The notes beneath the pieces were generated by a model. The model made no database searches. It saw only the letters and a program-made list of their open reading frames with translations, and was not told where the DNA came from. Shown one piece after another: positions 47,373-57,250 of a stretch of 64,000 bases of DNA. Both the position numbers and the translations under genes were made by a program. Source of the DNA: Lyophyllum atratum (Eukaryota; Basidiomycota; Agaricomycetes; Agaricales; Lyophyllaceae); contig JACGCN010000001.1 of NCBI GenBank assembly GCA_014905825.1, positions 4,154,001-4,218,000 on the forward strand, read 5' to 3'. The stretch's first letter is position 1; each line of letters opens with the position of its first letter.

Positions 47373-48334
47373 CATGATGTTCAAAACCGTCTTCCTTGCT
47401 CTCCTAGCTACCGCCGTCGGTGTGCGGGCTGAACGTCACGTCGTCCACTTTGACAATAGGTGAGGTTTCTTCCAGCTTGTAAACGGGGACGACACTCACT
47501 TAATTCTTCCTTATGACAGGTGTGGCTTTGGAACCGTGAGCATTATACACCGAAAATACAGCAGGAGGCCTATTTACTCAGCTGACGTCCGATTATCTCT
47601 ATAGCCTATGCTCATCCAGGGTCCAAATGTGCTCTCCACTGGTGGTGATTATGTCTCGAACGGCCCTCTGCTTGGAGCAATCGCGTAAGCGCACCTGCAC
47701 ACATTCTCATATCCCTCGACCACTGAACTATCATCTTCCAGATACCTCCAAACTGGTGAAGAACCTTGATCATATGCCACCAACGACTAACCCTTATCCT
47801 CTTCTACGAAACAGGAAACTGCGGATTCAATGGCGAGCGATGCACACTTATTGAAACCACTCTGAAGAACCCCACAAGCCCCGGCGGAGGGTCCAGCACG
47901 GATATCTCTCTTATCCCTCCGTGCGTCCGCGGTGCTATTCTCATGATGCACTCCGCACTAACGTTCTCTCACTCCATCCAGTCTCGCTTTCTCCGTGACG
48001 TCTGGATTCGGGTACGTTGAGCTCTCCCAAATCCAGTTATATATCTCCTAATGTCTGGATTTTCCTTGTACTATAGGTACTACAATGGATGCGATGGCGG
48101 AGGTGCAAACTGTGAGCATCTTTCTCCCGATTCTGCCCCCCTGGCGCCCGCTCATCGCACCCCGAATTTTACAGGCAACAATGCCAATTGCCCGACTGCG
48201 TTCAGGCAGCCGAGTGACACTTTCGTCCAGGTTGCATGTCAGACCAACGATGTGAGCCGCTTAACTTCGAGTTCTCTCTGATATTGACCAGAAACTCCCA
48301 TAAGGTGAACCTCGCAATCACCTTCTGCTTGTAA
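47373..48334 (+). CDS. small secreted glycopeptide-like protein
   Basis: About eight short exons, including one of 16 nt (47520-47535) and one of 14 nt (47742-47755), join in phase to about 140 residues. The first 19 residues are a clear signal peptide (hydrophobic FKTVFLALLATAVGV, cleavage near VRA). The mature part starts ERHVVHFDNRCGFGTP and contains LQTGNCGFNGERCTLIETTL, GYYNGCDGGGANC and NNANCPTAF, ending with a C-terminal Cys-Leu. It has about nine cysteines. Similar proteins are annotated as glycopeptides in Agaricomycetes, and I know of no biochemical role. It is expected to be exported and disulfide-bonded. The TAA follows TTC-TGC-TTG. Splicing of the tiny exons is by phase only. Confidence 0.72.
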
Positions 48335-49009
48335 ACCCGAGGTGTTCTATCGTCTCCAAGGTCTACTTTGTGTCCGAGCATTTTGCGTCTTTATTGCACA
48401 GGTGACATTACGCTTACGAATAATCTCAATGTACGATCTCCCGGCTATCCAATGTTATGATGATCAGAACTTCCTTCAATGGGCTTGGAAACTATTGCAT
48501 GACAAGATGTAAGGCTAATCTGGGTACAGATGTGAAGACCGAACGATCGTATATCCGAGACTGCCGTCTACTTACTGAAGCAGCTTCAAGCGACGGATTA
48601 GCCATCATTCGCCCGCGTACCAATGGGAGCAGCACAACTATCGCCCATACCTACCAGACGATAGAGGGCGGACAATGCTCGGGTTACCAACTTATGCCAG
48701 GACCCTAACATATAATATTTGCTGCGCCAGATCCTGGAGGTTTCAAGAAATCCATATCAGATTACTGGCCGATGCCCGTGCTCTGCACGGAGTGCGGCCG
48801 TTGGAGGTGTCCATCTGAAGTAATTTTGCCTGTCAAGGAATCCGAGGCTTCACGTTTGCTTCCTTGGTTGTTGAGGTATTTTTCAAGATAAGATAAGATC
48901 ATCCCATTTTTCGAATCACCTCAATGCCCACAGAATCTCACAGAATGTGGTTATTCTCAATGTGCATATAGCTTGGCATGTGCAGCAAATACATACGCGG
49001 TACAAAATC
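48335..49009. other. convergent region between secreted protein and kinase
   Basis: About 670 bases between facing stops. Plus frame 48457-48708 is open for 83 codons and reads somewhat protein-like (SSDGLAIIRPRTNGSSTTIA), but it has no signal peptide, no start context and no partner exon. It may be a remnant of a related secreted-protein gene. Otherwise nothing is seen. Confidence 0.35.
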
Positions 49010-50612
49010 CTAATACTCCCCAGCTGGGTCTAACATAAGCTGTACCCACTCTCCCAACGTCTTCCCCTCCACATCCCTGACAAAACCCTTCCCAGGCATC
49101 TCACCAGGCGGAACTGAATATCCCTCAGGCATAAGCACGCCATCCCCAAACCACGGATGCTCAAGCGCCCGCGATGCCTTCAGACGGTTCTCAGACGGGT
49201 ACACCAGAAGGCGCGACACGAGGTCCAACGCAGACGGGACCATATCCCGCTCGGGGAAATGTACCTGCACACCATCACCCACTTCGTTCCCACCTGCCTC
49301 CGCACCACCCTCCTCCTCTGGTGGCAGGTTCACTAAAAGCGGAGCGAGCGGGACGTGTGGGACCACTGTAAACTGCACGCCATGTGCGTCTGGTAGGCTC
49401 TCGAACGCCTTTCATCACCCCCCCCTATAAGTCAGGCTCGGGTCCAAGCATGTCGAAGGAATAAAAACGACTCACGGGCCAGTTTTCCGGTGTAGGCGTC
49501 CCCCGGATCTTGAAGATACTCCACGCAAGCCCAAGCTCCCCGCGCGTGCCGTTGAACAGCATATCGCGCCCCCACGTTCCAGGAGCCCCTGGGGGTACGT
49601 TTTCTGGCACGATGAAAGGCGCCAGGGGCCGGGACTCGTCACCAACGTGATGCACGCCGCCGTATTCGTCCTCTTCCTCGTCCTCCTCTGAATAAAGCCG
49701 GAGGGGCGTGAAGAACTCGGCAAAGGTGGCGCCGAGGCTCCAGAGGTCGATGGCGGCCGCGTCATAGTCGCGTGTTCCGAAGAGGAGTTCTGGTGCGCGG
49801 TATGGACTGGAGGGCTTGCGTGAGCTCACGACGACGAGGGGGGTAAAAGGAGGGCAGGGAAGGGAGGGGCGTACCCGGTGGATACCTCGAAGTACAGCTT
49901 GGGCCGGTGCTCGGGCCACATATCGTTCTGTTTCGCCTCTGCGTCTTCCGCGTCTTTATACGCGATCCCGAAGTCGATGAGCTTGACGCAGCCATCCGTG
50001 GCGAGATGGAGGTTGTGGGGCTTGATGTCTCTGTGAGCGATGCGGTTGGTATCGTCGTGGAGGTATGCCAGGGCGAGGAGGGTCTGGTACATGATTGATT
50101 GGGTGAGGCTGGTGAACACCCTCCTTCGTAGGCTTTTCGCTTCTTCGTCATCGTCAGAGGATGGAGGAGTGTAGTGCGGCGAGAAACGGGGTGATGCAAG
50201 GAGGTCGGGGAGGGAGAGTGGGATATAGGGCATCCATAGATGCAGAATACACCATTGCGTGTCCTCAACGTGATTCAATACATTGATTATCTGAAGGATC
50301 ATGGACCATTGTCAGTATGTCGTGATCAGGGAGAACTGTGTGCCCGAGGACGCACATTAGGATGGGAGAGGGTTGAGAGAATCCTGAGCTCCTTCAAGAT
50401 GTCATGAGGCTCCTTAGAAAACTTGCGGACTACAGTTGCGCTTTTCACGATCACCCATTGGGGTTCCTTCGATCCAATGGCGGCCCAGGTGCGGGCAATC
50501 TTGGACGCTGGGCCTTCCTCGATCACTTCATAGTCATTGTCGATCTACACATAAGTTAGCACAGACTACGTGCACTGAATCACTATACCTCTACGGGTTG
50601 TATGAGGCTCAT
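49010..50612 (-). CDS. CDK-like serine/threonine protein kinase (CMGC group)
   Basis: Five exons run from a 24-nt first exon (ATG at 50612) to a TAG at 49010. The kinase core has ATP-lysine in WVIVKSAT and an alpha-C Glu in DILKELRIL. It also has the catalytic loop IAHRDIKPHNLHL, the metal-binding LIDFGIAYKD, the APE region PYRAPELLFG and the helix-F motif AAIDLWSLGATFAEF. It therefore looks active. The glycine loop is degenerate: EGPASKIART replaces GxGxxG. Two acidic inserts (for example SEEDEEEDEYGG) interrupt the lobe. Overall layout resembles the monomeric CDK-activating kinase branch (Csk1/Cak1-like), which often has a degenerate glycine loop. That assignment is tentative. The third exon junction, before PYRAPE, uses a 66-nt intron. 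Confidence 0.8.
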
Positions 50613-50731
50613 TCTAGCTTCGAGCGTTACAATCGACCGAGTAGCATGCTAAGGAAGGTTGAAGAAAACGTGTAGCAGGGTGCTGTAGGTCATGCTGGTC
50701 TCAGTCTAAACCAAGTTCAAACACCGTGACG

Positions 50732-51649
50732 ATGACACCGACAACGCCGATCCGGCCTCTACCACATCGATCTTATCCACCACCAACATCAACCCCCAGC
50801 CCCGCCCCTTTCTCTCAATCCATGGCCGAGGAGACCAAGGGCGCATCCAACAGTACGTAAAGCTACGCGTGTTCATGGTCCCTAATAAACCCACCCACCC
50901 ATAGACGAGCGACTCCTCGCGGCTGCGCGATCGGACAACGAGGATCTCCTCTTGGAGGTGTTTGAGGAGAAGGACTTCGACATAAACTGTCAAGACGGGT
51001 CCGTCTGGCTGGTCTGATACGGGGAAGGAACCATTATTGACCTCGCATCGCACAGGTTGGGCAACACACGTACGTCGCCGTTGCCTTTCGGAGGACAGAT
51101 CACTCCAAGCTGAATACAAGACATTACCAGCGCTCCATAACGCGTGAGCCACGTCCTGCCAGCCTTTGTTGTACAGGCATCTGACTGTCTGAACAGCGTG
51201 TCCAATGGCTCAACCGATGTCTTGGAATATATCCTATCACACGAAGACTGCGATGTCGATCCCCAGAACAAGCTTGACAGATCAACGCCACTACACTTGG
51301 CTGTTAGAATCGAGCACATGGTGCTCAGGAAACATATCGTAGAAAGCCTACTGGACGCAGGTGCGGACACACGGTACGTCCACACCCCCTACTCGGTTGG
51401 TTTTGGTTTACTCAGCGATGCATCAGCATTAAGGACAAGAACGGAGAGACGGTGCTGGACATACTACCCCCGAACGACAACGAGATCCGTGGACTCATTA
51501 TCAAAGCCCGAGCGGAGGCGGGAAGGACTGGCCTCTCGCGTGATGACATCGCAAGCGGTAAGTGGAAGTGACGATGCTCACGCGATATCACTGATGACTC
51601 TGCAGATGATGAGGATGGGTCCGCGGGCTCTGGCTCTGGCTCCGAGTAG
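50732..51649 (+). CDS. small ankyrin-repeat protein
   Basis: Seven exons (50732-50852, 50905-50998, 51056-51069, 51131-51143, 51197-51373, 51427-51557, 51606-51649) close in phase to about 197 residues. The ankyrin signature is split over tiny exons: NERLLAAARSDNEDLLLEVF, then DINCQDG, LGNT, ALHNA and VSNGSTDVLEYILSHEDCDV. A second repeat, STPLHLAVRIEH..., with LLDAGADTRIKDKNGETVLD follows. The end is an acidic DDDEDGSAGSGSGSE tail. Two or three repeats suggest a small cytosolic binding protein. Yeasts carry similar short ankyrin proteins of unknown role. The gene is divergent from the kinase, with about 120 bases between the starts. Partners are unknown. Confidence 0.83.
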
Positions 51650-51852
51650 AGTTCGATACGTTAGTAGGCTATATTATTCGACGCTCCATATAATGAAGAG
51701 CGTCTTGGAGAGTGGATATACATGATCGCAATGACTTCGCGTATGAACAGTTCGCGATCGAGCTATAAATAAATCGCGGGTAGTATTCCATCCCATGTCC
51801 AAGGTCCTACATACAGATTACATCGTATATCTACAGTCCATCCCAGTCAATG

Positions 51853-52612
51853 CTAGCTCGGAGACGCCACCGGAACCGGCAGACATATCGTCGTCCCAGG
51901 CATCAGAGCCGCACAATCCACCTTCGAATTCATCTCCCTCAGCACCTCAAGCGTACTCCCGTGCTTATTGGCGATCTCCCAGCACGTATCCCCCGGCTGC
52001 ACCCAGTAGGCCTTGGCGTGTTTCGGGCACGCACTGGGCGGGGTGGAGAGAGCGGGGGAGATGAGCACGCGCCATGCGAGGAGGAGCACGACGGCGACGA
52101 TGAGGAAGAAGGGGAGGAGGGTCCGGTACGCGCTGTTGGTGTTGGCGTTTTGGTAGGATATACGAGCCTGTGTATAGAGTCAGACGATTCCTAAGGCTGC
52201 GGGTAGAGAGAGTGGTGAGGCTCACGGCGTCTCTGGGGAGAGGTTGGTACCCGTCATTCCGCGTAGGCGGCGCAGCTTCGACGTCGTCCTCGTGGTCTTG
52301 GCTCGTAGCAGCTGGGGCAGCAGAAACTAAAGGCAAAGTGCAACGGTATTCATTTGTACCCACGGCGGCATAGGATAAAGAACGCAGCGTACCTCGCACC
52401 ATCTCACTGAATTCAGCGCCTTCGGCGCCTTGCCAGATAGAGCCATCCCGGTCCTGGAAGTAGTACCGCCCCGTGTCGGCGTCATACCCAGTTCGCTTCA
52501 TACCCTCGGGGAGGCGATAGGCATCCTAGCGGGCGAGAATAGTATTTACATCCGGATTGAATGGTGGACGCTAGGAAATACGTACTTCGTCGTACTGGGT
52601 CCAGCGGCCCAT
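51853..52612 (-). CDS. membrane-anchored LysM domain protein
   Basis: Four exons (52612-52586, 52525-52393, 52326-52226, 52167-51853) give 191 residues. The N-terminal part has no signal peptide and carries a TGYDADTGRYYFQDRDGS stretch, a repeat-like aromatic motif reminiscent of OCRE/WW-type segments. An acidic linker leads to one membrane helix (LLPFFLIVAVVLLLAWRVLI). The C-terminus holds a LysM domain: YWVQPGDTCWEIANKHGSTL then LREMNSKVDCAALMPGTTIC. LysM binds GlcNAc polymers such as chitin. If the helix is a type II anchor, the LysM would face the cell wall or a lumen while the N-terminus stays in the cytosol. Topology is inferred. The stop lies at 51853. Confidence 0.82.
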
Positions 52613-52933
52613 GTCGTTAGGTGTCGTGTTGCGGTGGAGGCTGCCAGCCCGCAGCCGCTGAGGGACAATTGTGGATTGAGACCCAGATTGATCTTCCGCT
52701 CAGGTACATCGCTGATCGGTGCCATTCTATTTCTGGCCGCCCCATTCGCTGTCTCGTCCAGTCCACGACCTTGAAAATACCCGTCCTCGCACTTCTACTT
52801 GCACTTCTCCATGCTTTCCACTATGTTTTCCTACGTCTTCTTGGCAACTCACTTGTTGTCAATTGCTTCCCAGATCAACAGAGCTTAGACCTTTGCCTTT
52901 TCGAAAAGCGGGCAGTTCTCAAGTTCAGGAGCG

Positions 52934-53139
52934 TCGTATCGCGATCGAACACTACAGGCCGCCTTCATGGCGAACTCGTTTGTCGGCGCCAATTTGGTGA
53001 TTGAGCGCAGTACAATGTCCTTCAGCTTGAGAAGCATCGTATCGCGATCGAACACTACAGGCTGCGTTCACGGTGAACTCCTTTGTCGGCGTCAACTTAG
53101 TGGTTGAGCGCAGTGCCATGTCCTCGCAGTCGATGTCTA
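52934..53139. repeat. tandem duplication with a 103-bp period
   Basis: Copies start at about 52934 and 53037. Shared runs are tcgtatcgcgatcgaac, then actacaggc, then tttgtcggcg, then ttgagcgcagt. Roughly 10-15% of positions differ between copies, so the duplication is older than the 60-bp one at 6.1 kb. It is non-coding as far as I can tell. Confidence 0.85.
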
Positions 53140-53874
53140 AATCCTTATGCTTTCGCGGCGGTCTTGCAGAGTGCGTAATTTTACGATCAGCTTGTGAAAT
53201 GGCTGACGATTATCTATTCTAGCTCTCAAGACCAACTGTGGTCACTTGTTCACTTCATTTGAAGCCTTTTTGAGTCAAAATTGCCCGCAGCGCGCCTAGT
53301 GCGCCTTTACACTTTCGATGCTGAAGGTGTCATCTATCCATGTGAAATCGGTTGGATAATGGCGAAAAGCTGTCCGGAGATATTCTCTGCGTAATGATGC
53401 TCTACGTTTGGATCATCTGAGCATATTTGGACGTGAACATCACACGATTCGATTATCACAAGCAGAGAAGACGAGACATGGGATCAAGGCAAGTCCTTCT
53501 TTCCTTCAATGCTAGTTCGCTTCTACTAAATTTCGTGACCGTTCTCTGACGTTCAAAGCTCTCAAACATAGTCCAGCAGCCGCCGGATCGGTATGATAGT
53601 TTTCTTGCAAGTTCGGAGATATCTCGCCGTCTTTTTCGAGGTGTTTGCCTTCGACATCCTTTAGCACACATTCTAATAACCCTGCATCTCTCGCCACGTG
53701 CGTTCCGTGAATGACGCCAAATCCCCGAATCAGCATCATCTGACGCGGAAGTAACTGCGAATACAGAAGAAATACATGTGGTTGCTTCTCTCTTCTCTAA
53801 CCTCGAAGCATCCAAGTGACTCCCATAAAATGATCCCTACCCACGCTCGGGTGCACTCTTTCACCTTCTCACTG

Positions 53875-53880
53875 TATAAA
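53875..53880 (+). promoter_or_regulatory. TATA box of the secreted LEA-like protein gene
   Basis: TATAAA in the context actgtataaaatgc, 75 bases before the ATG at 53955. Position and flanks fit a core promoter. Confidence 0.55.
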
Positions 53881-53954
53881 ATGCAGCACCCTGGCTGCCC
53901 GGATTCTTCGCGTCCTAGCGTCTCACTGTCCTCAAACATCAGACCAGCTTCAGA

Positions 53955-54779
53955 ATGCGTTTCGGTGGTCTCCTCGTCTCCTTCGTGTCTCTATTTTTCC
54001 TGTGTGTCGCAGCTGCCCCTCAGGACGTTGGCACCGAATCACTTGGCGGCTTGACTATTGGTGCGATCATTAATGCCTTGAGTATTGGTCTCGTTGCAGA
54101 CATCAATGCTATCATCACAGTAAGTCGAGCTGCTGCCTGCACGCGACGTTTCCTAACAATACGTTCAGCTTGATTCTTTGACCACCAACCTTATCTCGTT
54201 AGCTTTCGTTCTCTTACTCTAGAGACTTGCCGCTAATGTTTCCGCACAATATGAAAGTGTCAATTTCGATGGTACGATTCACACCCCTGGTGTCGCAGAC
54301 TCGAAAACTAACGCGATCCATGAACAGCGAAGAACCCCCTCCTCATCGAACTGACTCTCGACCGCGTCGTGAGCTCCGCCGGCGTCAACGGCACCGTCTA
54401 CGCCACCTTCGATCAAAAATTCTCCAATGGCGTCGTTGTGCCCCCCTTCGGAACCAAGAACTCCGGCACCTTCGGAAACGTCTTGTTGACGCAGGGTATC
54501 GACGCCTCCCTGGGCATTATCCCTCTCGGTGTCTTGGATTTGATCAGAACTGACATCTACGTCCGGTGAGTACCACGGGCTTGATCATCTTTTCGCTTCT
54601 CATAACTTTCCGCTGGGAATCCTTAGCGCCGGCACCATTTTTGGAAAGTTGGGTGTTCCGATTACCATTGAGGGTCTGAAACAGTCGAATGTCCCTACGA
54701 CGTGAGTGGGCTTGCTGCTACCAGATGTCGCGTCCCTGATGATGCGTGTGTTTGCAGCTACACCCTCGACCTAAGTTGA
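53955..54779 (+). CDS. small secreted protein with LEA14-like sequence
   Basis: Five exons. The first 21 residues (GLLVSFVSLFFLCVAAAP) are a signal peptide. A short hydrophobic block follows (GLTIGAIINALSIGLVADIN), then RLAANVSAQYESVNFDAKNP. The main body has LLIELTLDRVVSSAGVNGTV, YATFDQKFSNGVVVPPFG, TKNSGTFGNVLLTQG and a GTIFGKLGVPITIEGLKQSN block. It ends in TTYTLDLS. The NPLLIELTLD and GTVYATF spacing resembles the beta-sandwich of LEA14/WHy domains. I recall related basidiomycete secreted proteins of unknown function. One N-glycosylation site, NGT, is visible. A role outside the cell in desiccation or surface behaviour is only a guess. The first intron (about 110 nt) is the longest here and its acceptor is the least sure point. 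Confidence 0.72.
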
Positions 54780-55358
54780 TTGTAGCAGTCGCATTCATCT
54801 ATCTTTTTTACTAGGGACTATGGGAAGTTGGGAATGGGTTTCGAATGATCATTGCTTTCACCTTGCGTCTGATCTGATGCAGCATTCGAGGTCGACCAAG
54901 GAGGTGATGATTGCCGGATCTATGTATCCGATCACAATTCTTTCCAATGGTTAACCATGTCCGCTGCCAGCCATTCACCTGTCTCTCGAAAGCGACTCTC
55001 AGCTCGACAAGCTGAATGTAGCTGGCCGACTGACTAGCACGTATGCGATGCTAGTTCAATCGCATCACCACGCAACAGCAGTCACGACTTACGGCCGCTG
55101 ATACCTCCGGGAAGTTGGATATAATCGTCTGCGTTGGTACAACAGCGTCGCTGCGTGGATCTATGCTGATGAGTGGATAGGTAGGAGTCAAAAGTGAGTG
55201 TATATCATGATCGTCCTCTGTATGTACTCCAAACAACAGCCGGGGAGAGTTTAAGAGGTCAAACGAATCATAAATATGCGGAAGACTGGGGGCGGAAGTC
55301 CTACGAAGTCATGAATATTCATTGCGCGCTTCGCGTCATGATGGAGGAAGTACCCACG
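54780..55358. other. convergent region after the LEA-like gene
   Basis: About 580 bases between facing stops. No frame has a protein-like composition and no RNA gene is seen. Confidence 0.5.
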
Positions 55359-57103
55359 TTACCAAGCATGTTCGTCGTACACCCCAACGCGTGTCTCTTT
55401 CAATAGCGAACGAACGCTACCTTTGGATATAGAGTTCGAAAGACTTTCCTGGTCATCGTCTGCATAGACTGTGTTACGTTCGATGATAAGCTCTCCCTCG
55501 TGGGTCCCCCTTCTCCATCCAACTCGGCTTAGCTCGACATTGTTCAGGAGCCATGCGGAGTCCGATCCTAGTTTATGCGCCAGGGAGTGAATGCTCAACA
55601 TTACTCGAGTAACTGCAATAGAGGTCGTGGTGAGCATGAAACTGGCGCCACTTGTTAGTTCACTGGATTCACAATCTGGGGGGCAAACGTTACTGGGAAT
55701 AGATTGCTGGGACGTTGACCTAGATAGAGGCATCAGAGAATGCGATAGAATAGGTAGCTTGACTAACTGTGGGATATTGCTGGAGGAGCGAACCGATAGC
55801 TGTCCAGAGCACGGAGACTGGGCGGCGCTTGTTAGATGATTACTCGGCATATAGACGTGAACAACCAACCAAATACCACGAAATAGAAGAAACCGCCACT
55901 TGTAAATGACTCAATCAATGAAGCAAGAGTCAAGAGAATTAGTCTTACTCTCGAAGAAGGCGCTTCAAAATAGGCGCTTCTTTTAGTAGGCGCCTATTCC
56001 GGAGGGCTCGCGCAGCAGTCAAGATATACAAGACCGTCTATTCCATGTAAACATCGTTCGATATGACGCTTCGGAGCTTCGGGGAGACTCACATGAAGAA
56101 CCAAAGAAGGGATGTAGATCCGCCAGAAATTGGGCGGCCGGACCGCTTTGCACCCCTCATTGCGAATCCCGGGAAAGAGACTTGCCAGATCGCTCGCTTT
56201 GATAATGACCACGTTGTTGGCCGAGTGGTAGAGGAACACCAAAGACGATACGACAGAAACAATGAAGCCGATAATGATACCTATTTGAACAGACCTGGTG
56301 CCTTGGAAAACATACCAAATACGGGTGACTAGAATGCCTGGGGCAAGCGGCGGTCAGATCCATAATGCAAACCCCAAAGCATCGCCTACCTTGAATAACG
56401 CAAATAGCAATGATGTTCAAGAGAAACGCTGCCTGTATAGCAGGTTTACAGCTGGAGGGCAGTCAGTCTTGACCTTCCGGGACAAAGGGAGAATTTTACA
56501 ACTAGTAGTGCGTTCAGTTTCGGTTGATAGTAGGAGAGAATAACGGTGAGCAATCATTGCACTTACTTCAGGTGAAGGCTTTGGGAGGGAGAAGCCTGTA
56601 AGCGTGATGTTGATGAGCTATGAACAAGTAAATCGATTCTGGAGGACACCGACATATTATGCTGTGCCTTCCTTGACCAACTCAGTGCGTATACCCAGTA
56701 GGCGCTTACAAAAAACTCACATCATGATAATGGGCGGTAGGTAGCGATTCTAAACACTACTTAGCACATAAGCTTGTCGATAGTTGGAATGATTCACCAT
56801 GAGGAATAGGACGCGAGAGGTTGTCCATCGACCACTCCAAAAATACTTTATCTGCACGGTGATTATATCAGTTAGTGTTGAACTGCCTTCCCTTGTGCCA
56901 TGATGACTACCTCTTCGTCCACAGTGATCAAGTATTCATAGACTGAGTGCGTCCATAACAGATGTGAGCGGGAAGTACTGACTATGCACGGTCGGCTAAC
57001 CTGCTAAACTGAAGCATGCGATAGACATTATTCGCGCGATCTCTGCTCCGACCAGGGAGCGTCCTAGCTCAACGAGTTCTTCACGTGTATGAAGGCGAGC
57101 CAT
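55359..57103 (-). CDS. DUF6533-type multi-helix membrane protein
   Basis: Many short exons on the minus strand. The N-terminal region fits the DUF6533 pattern: IMSIACFSLAVYEYLITVDE, IKYFWSGRWTTSRVLFLM, then NRYLPPII. Further helices are NIIAICVIQGILVTRIWYVF, SVQIGIIIGFIVSVVSSLVF and a C-terminal SFMLTTTSIAVTRVMLSIHS. The soluble tail carries ERNTVYADDDQESLS. The family is large in Agaricomycetes, has about seven helices and is of unknown function. ATG 57103 is preferred, and an upstream in-frame ATG at 57250 would add 49 residues. The junctions around 56,400-56,640 and 55,700-55,870 could not all be closed with confidence. The gene may therefore be intact or carry a lesion there. Confidence 0.68.
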
Positions 57104-57250
57104 GACCGAGACGAAGAGGAAAGAGAGAAAGGTGGCCGAACACCAGGTAAGGGGGAGCGACTGTCTACAGTGCCAGCAAGAAGAAGAGGAGGCCAGGGTC
57201 ACGGTTGCGCCCTCTTTGTTGGTTAGGAGACCAGAGTCACGAGAAGCCAT

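Larger units (their letters stand above)
52613..53954. other. 1.3 kb intergenic region with a 103-bp duplication
   Basis: Contains the LysM gene promoter and the promoter of the next gene, with a TATAAA at 53875. Plus frames at 52621-53004 are open by chance over the duplicated sequence. No gene is supported. Confidence 0.45.
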
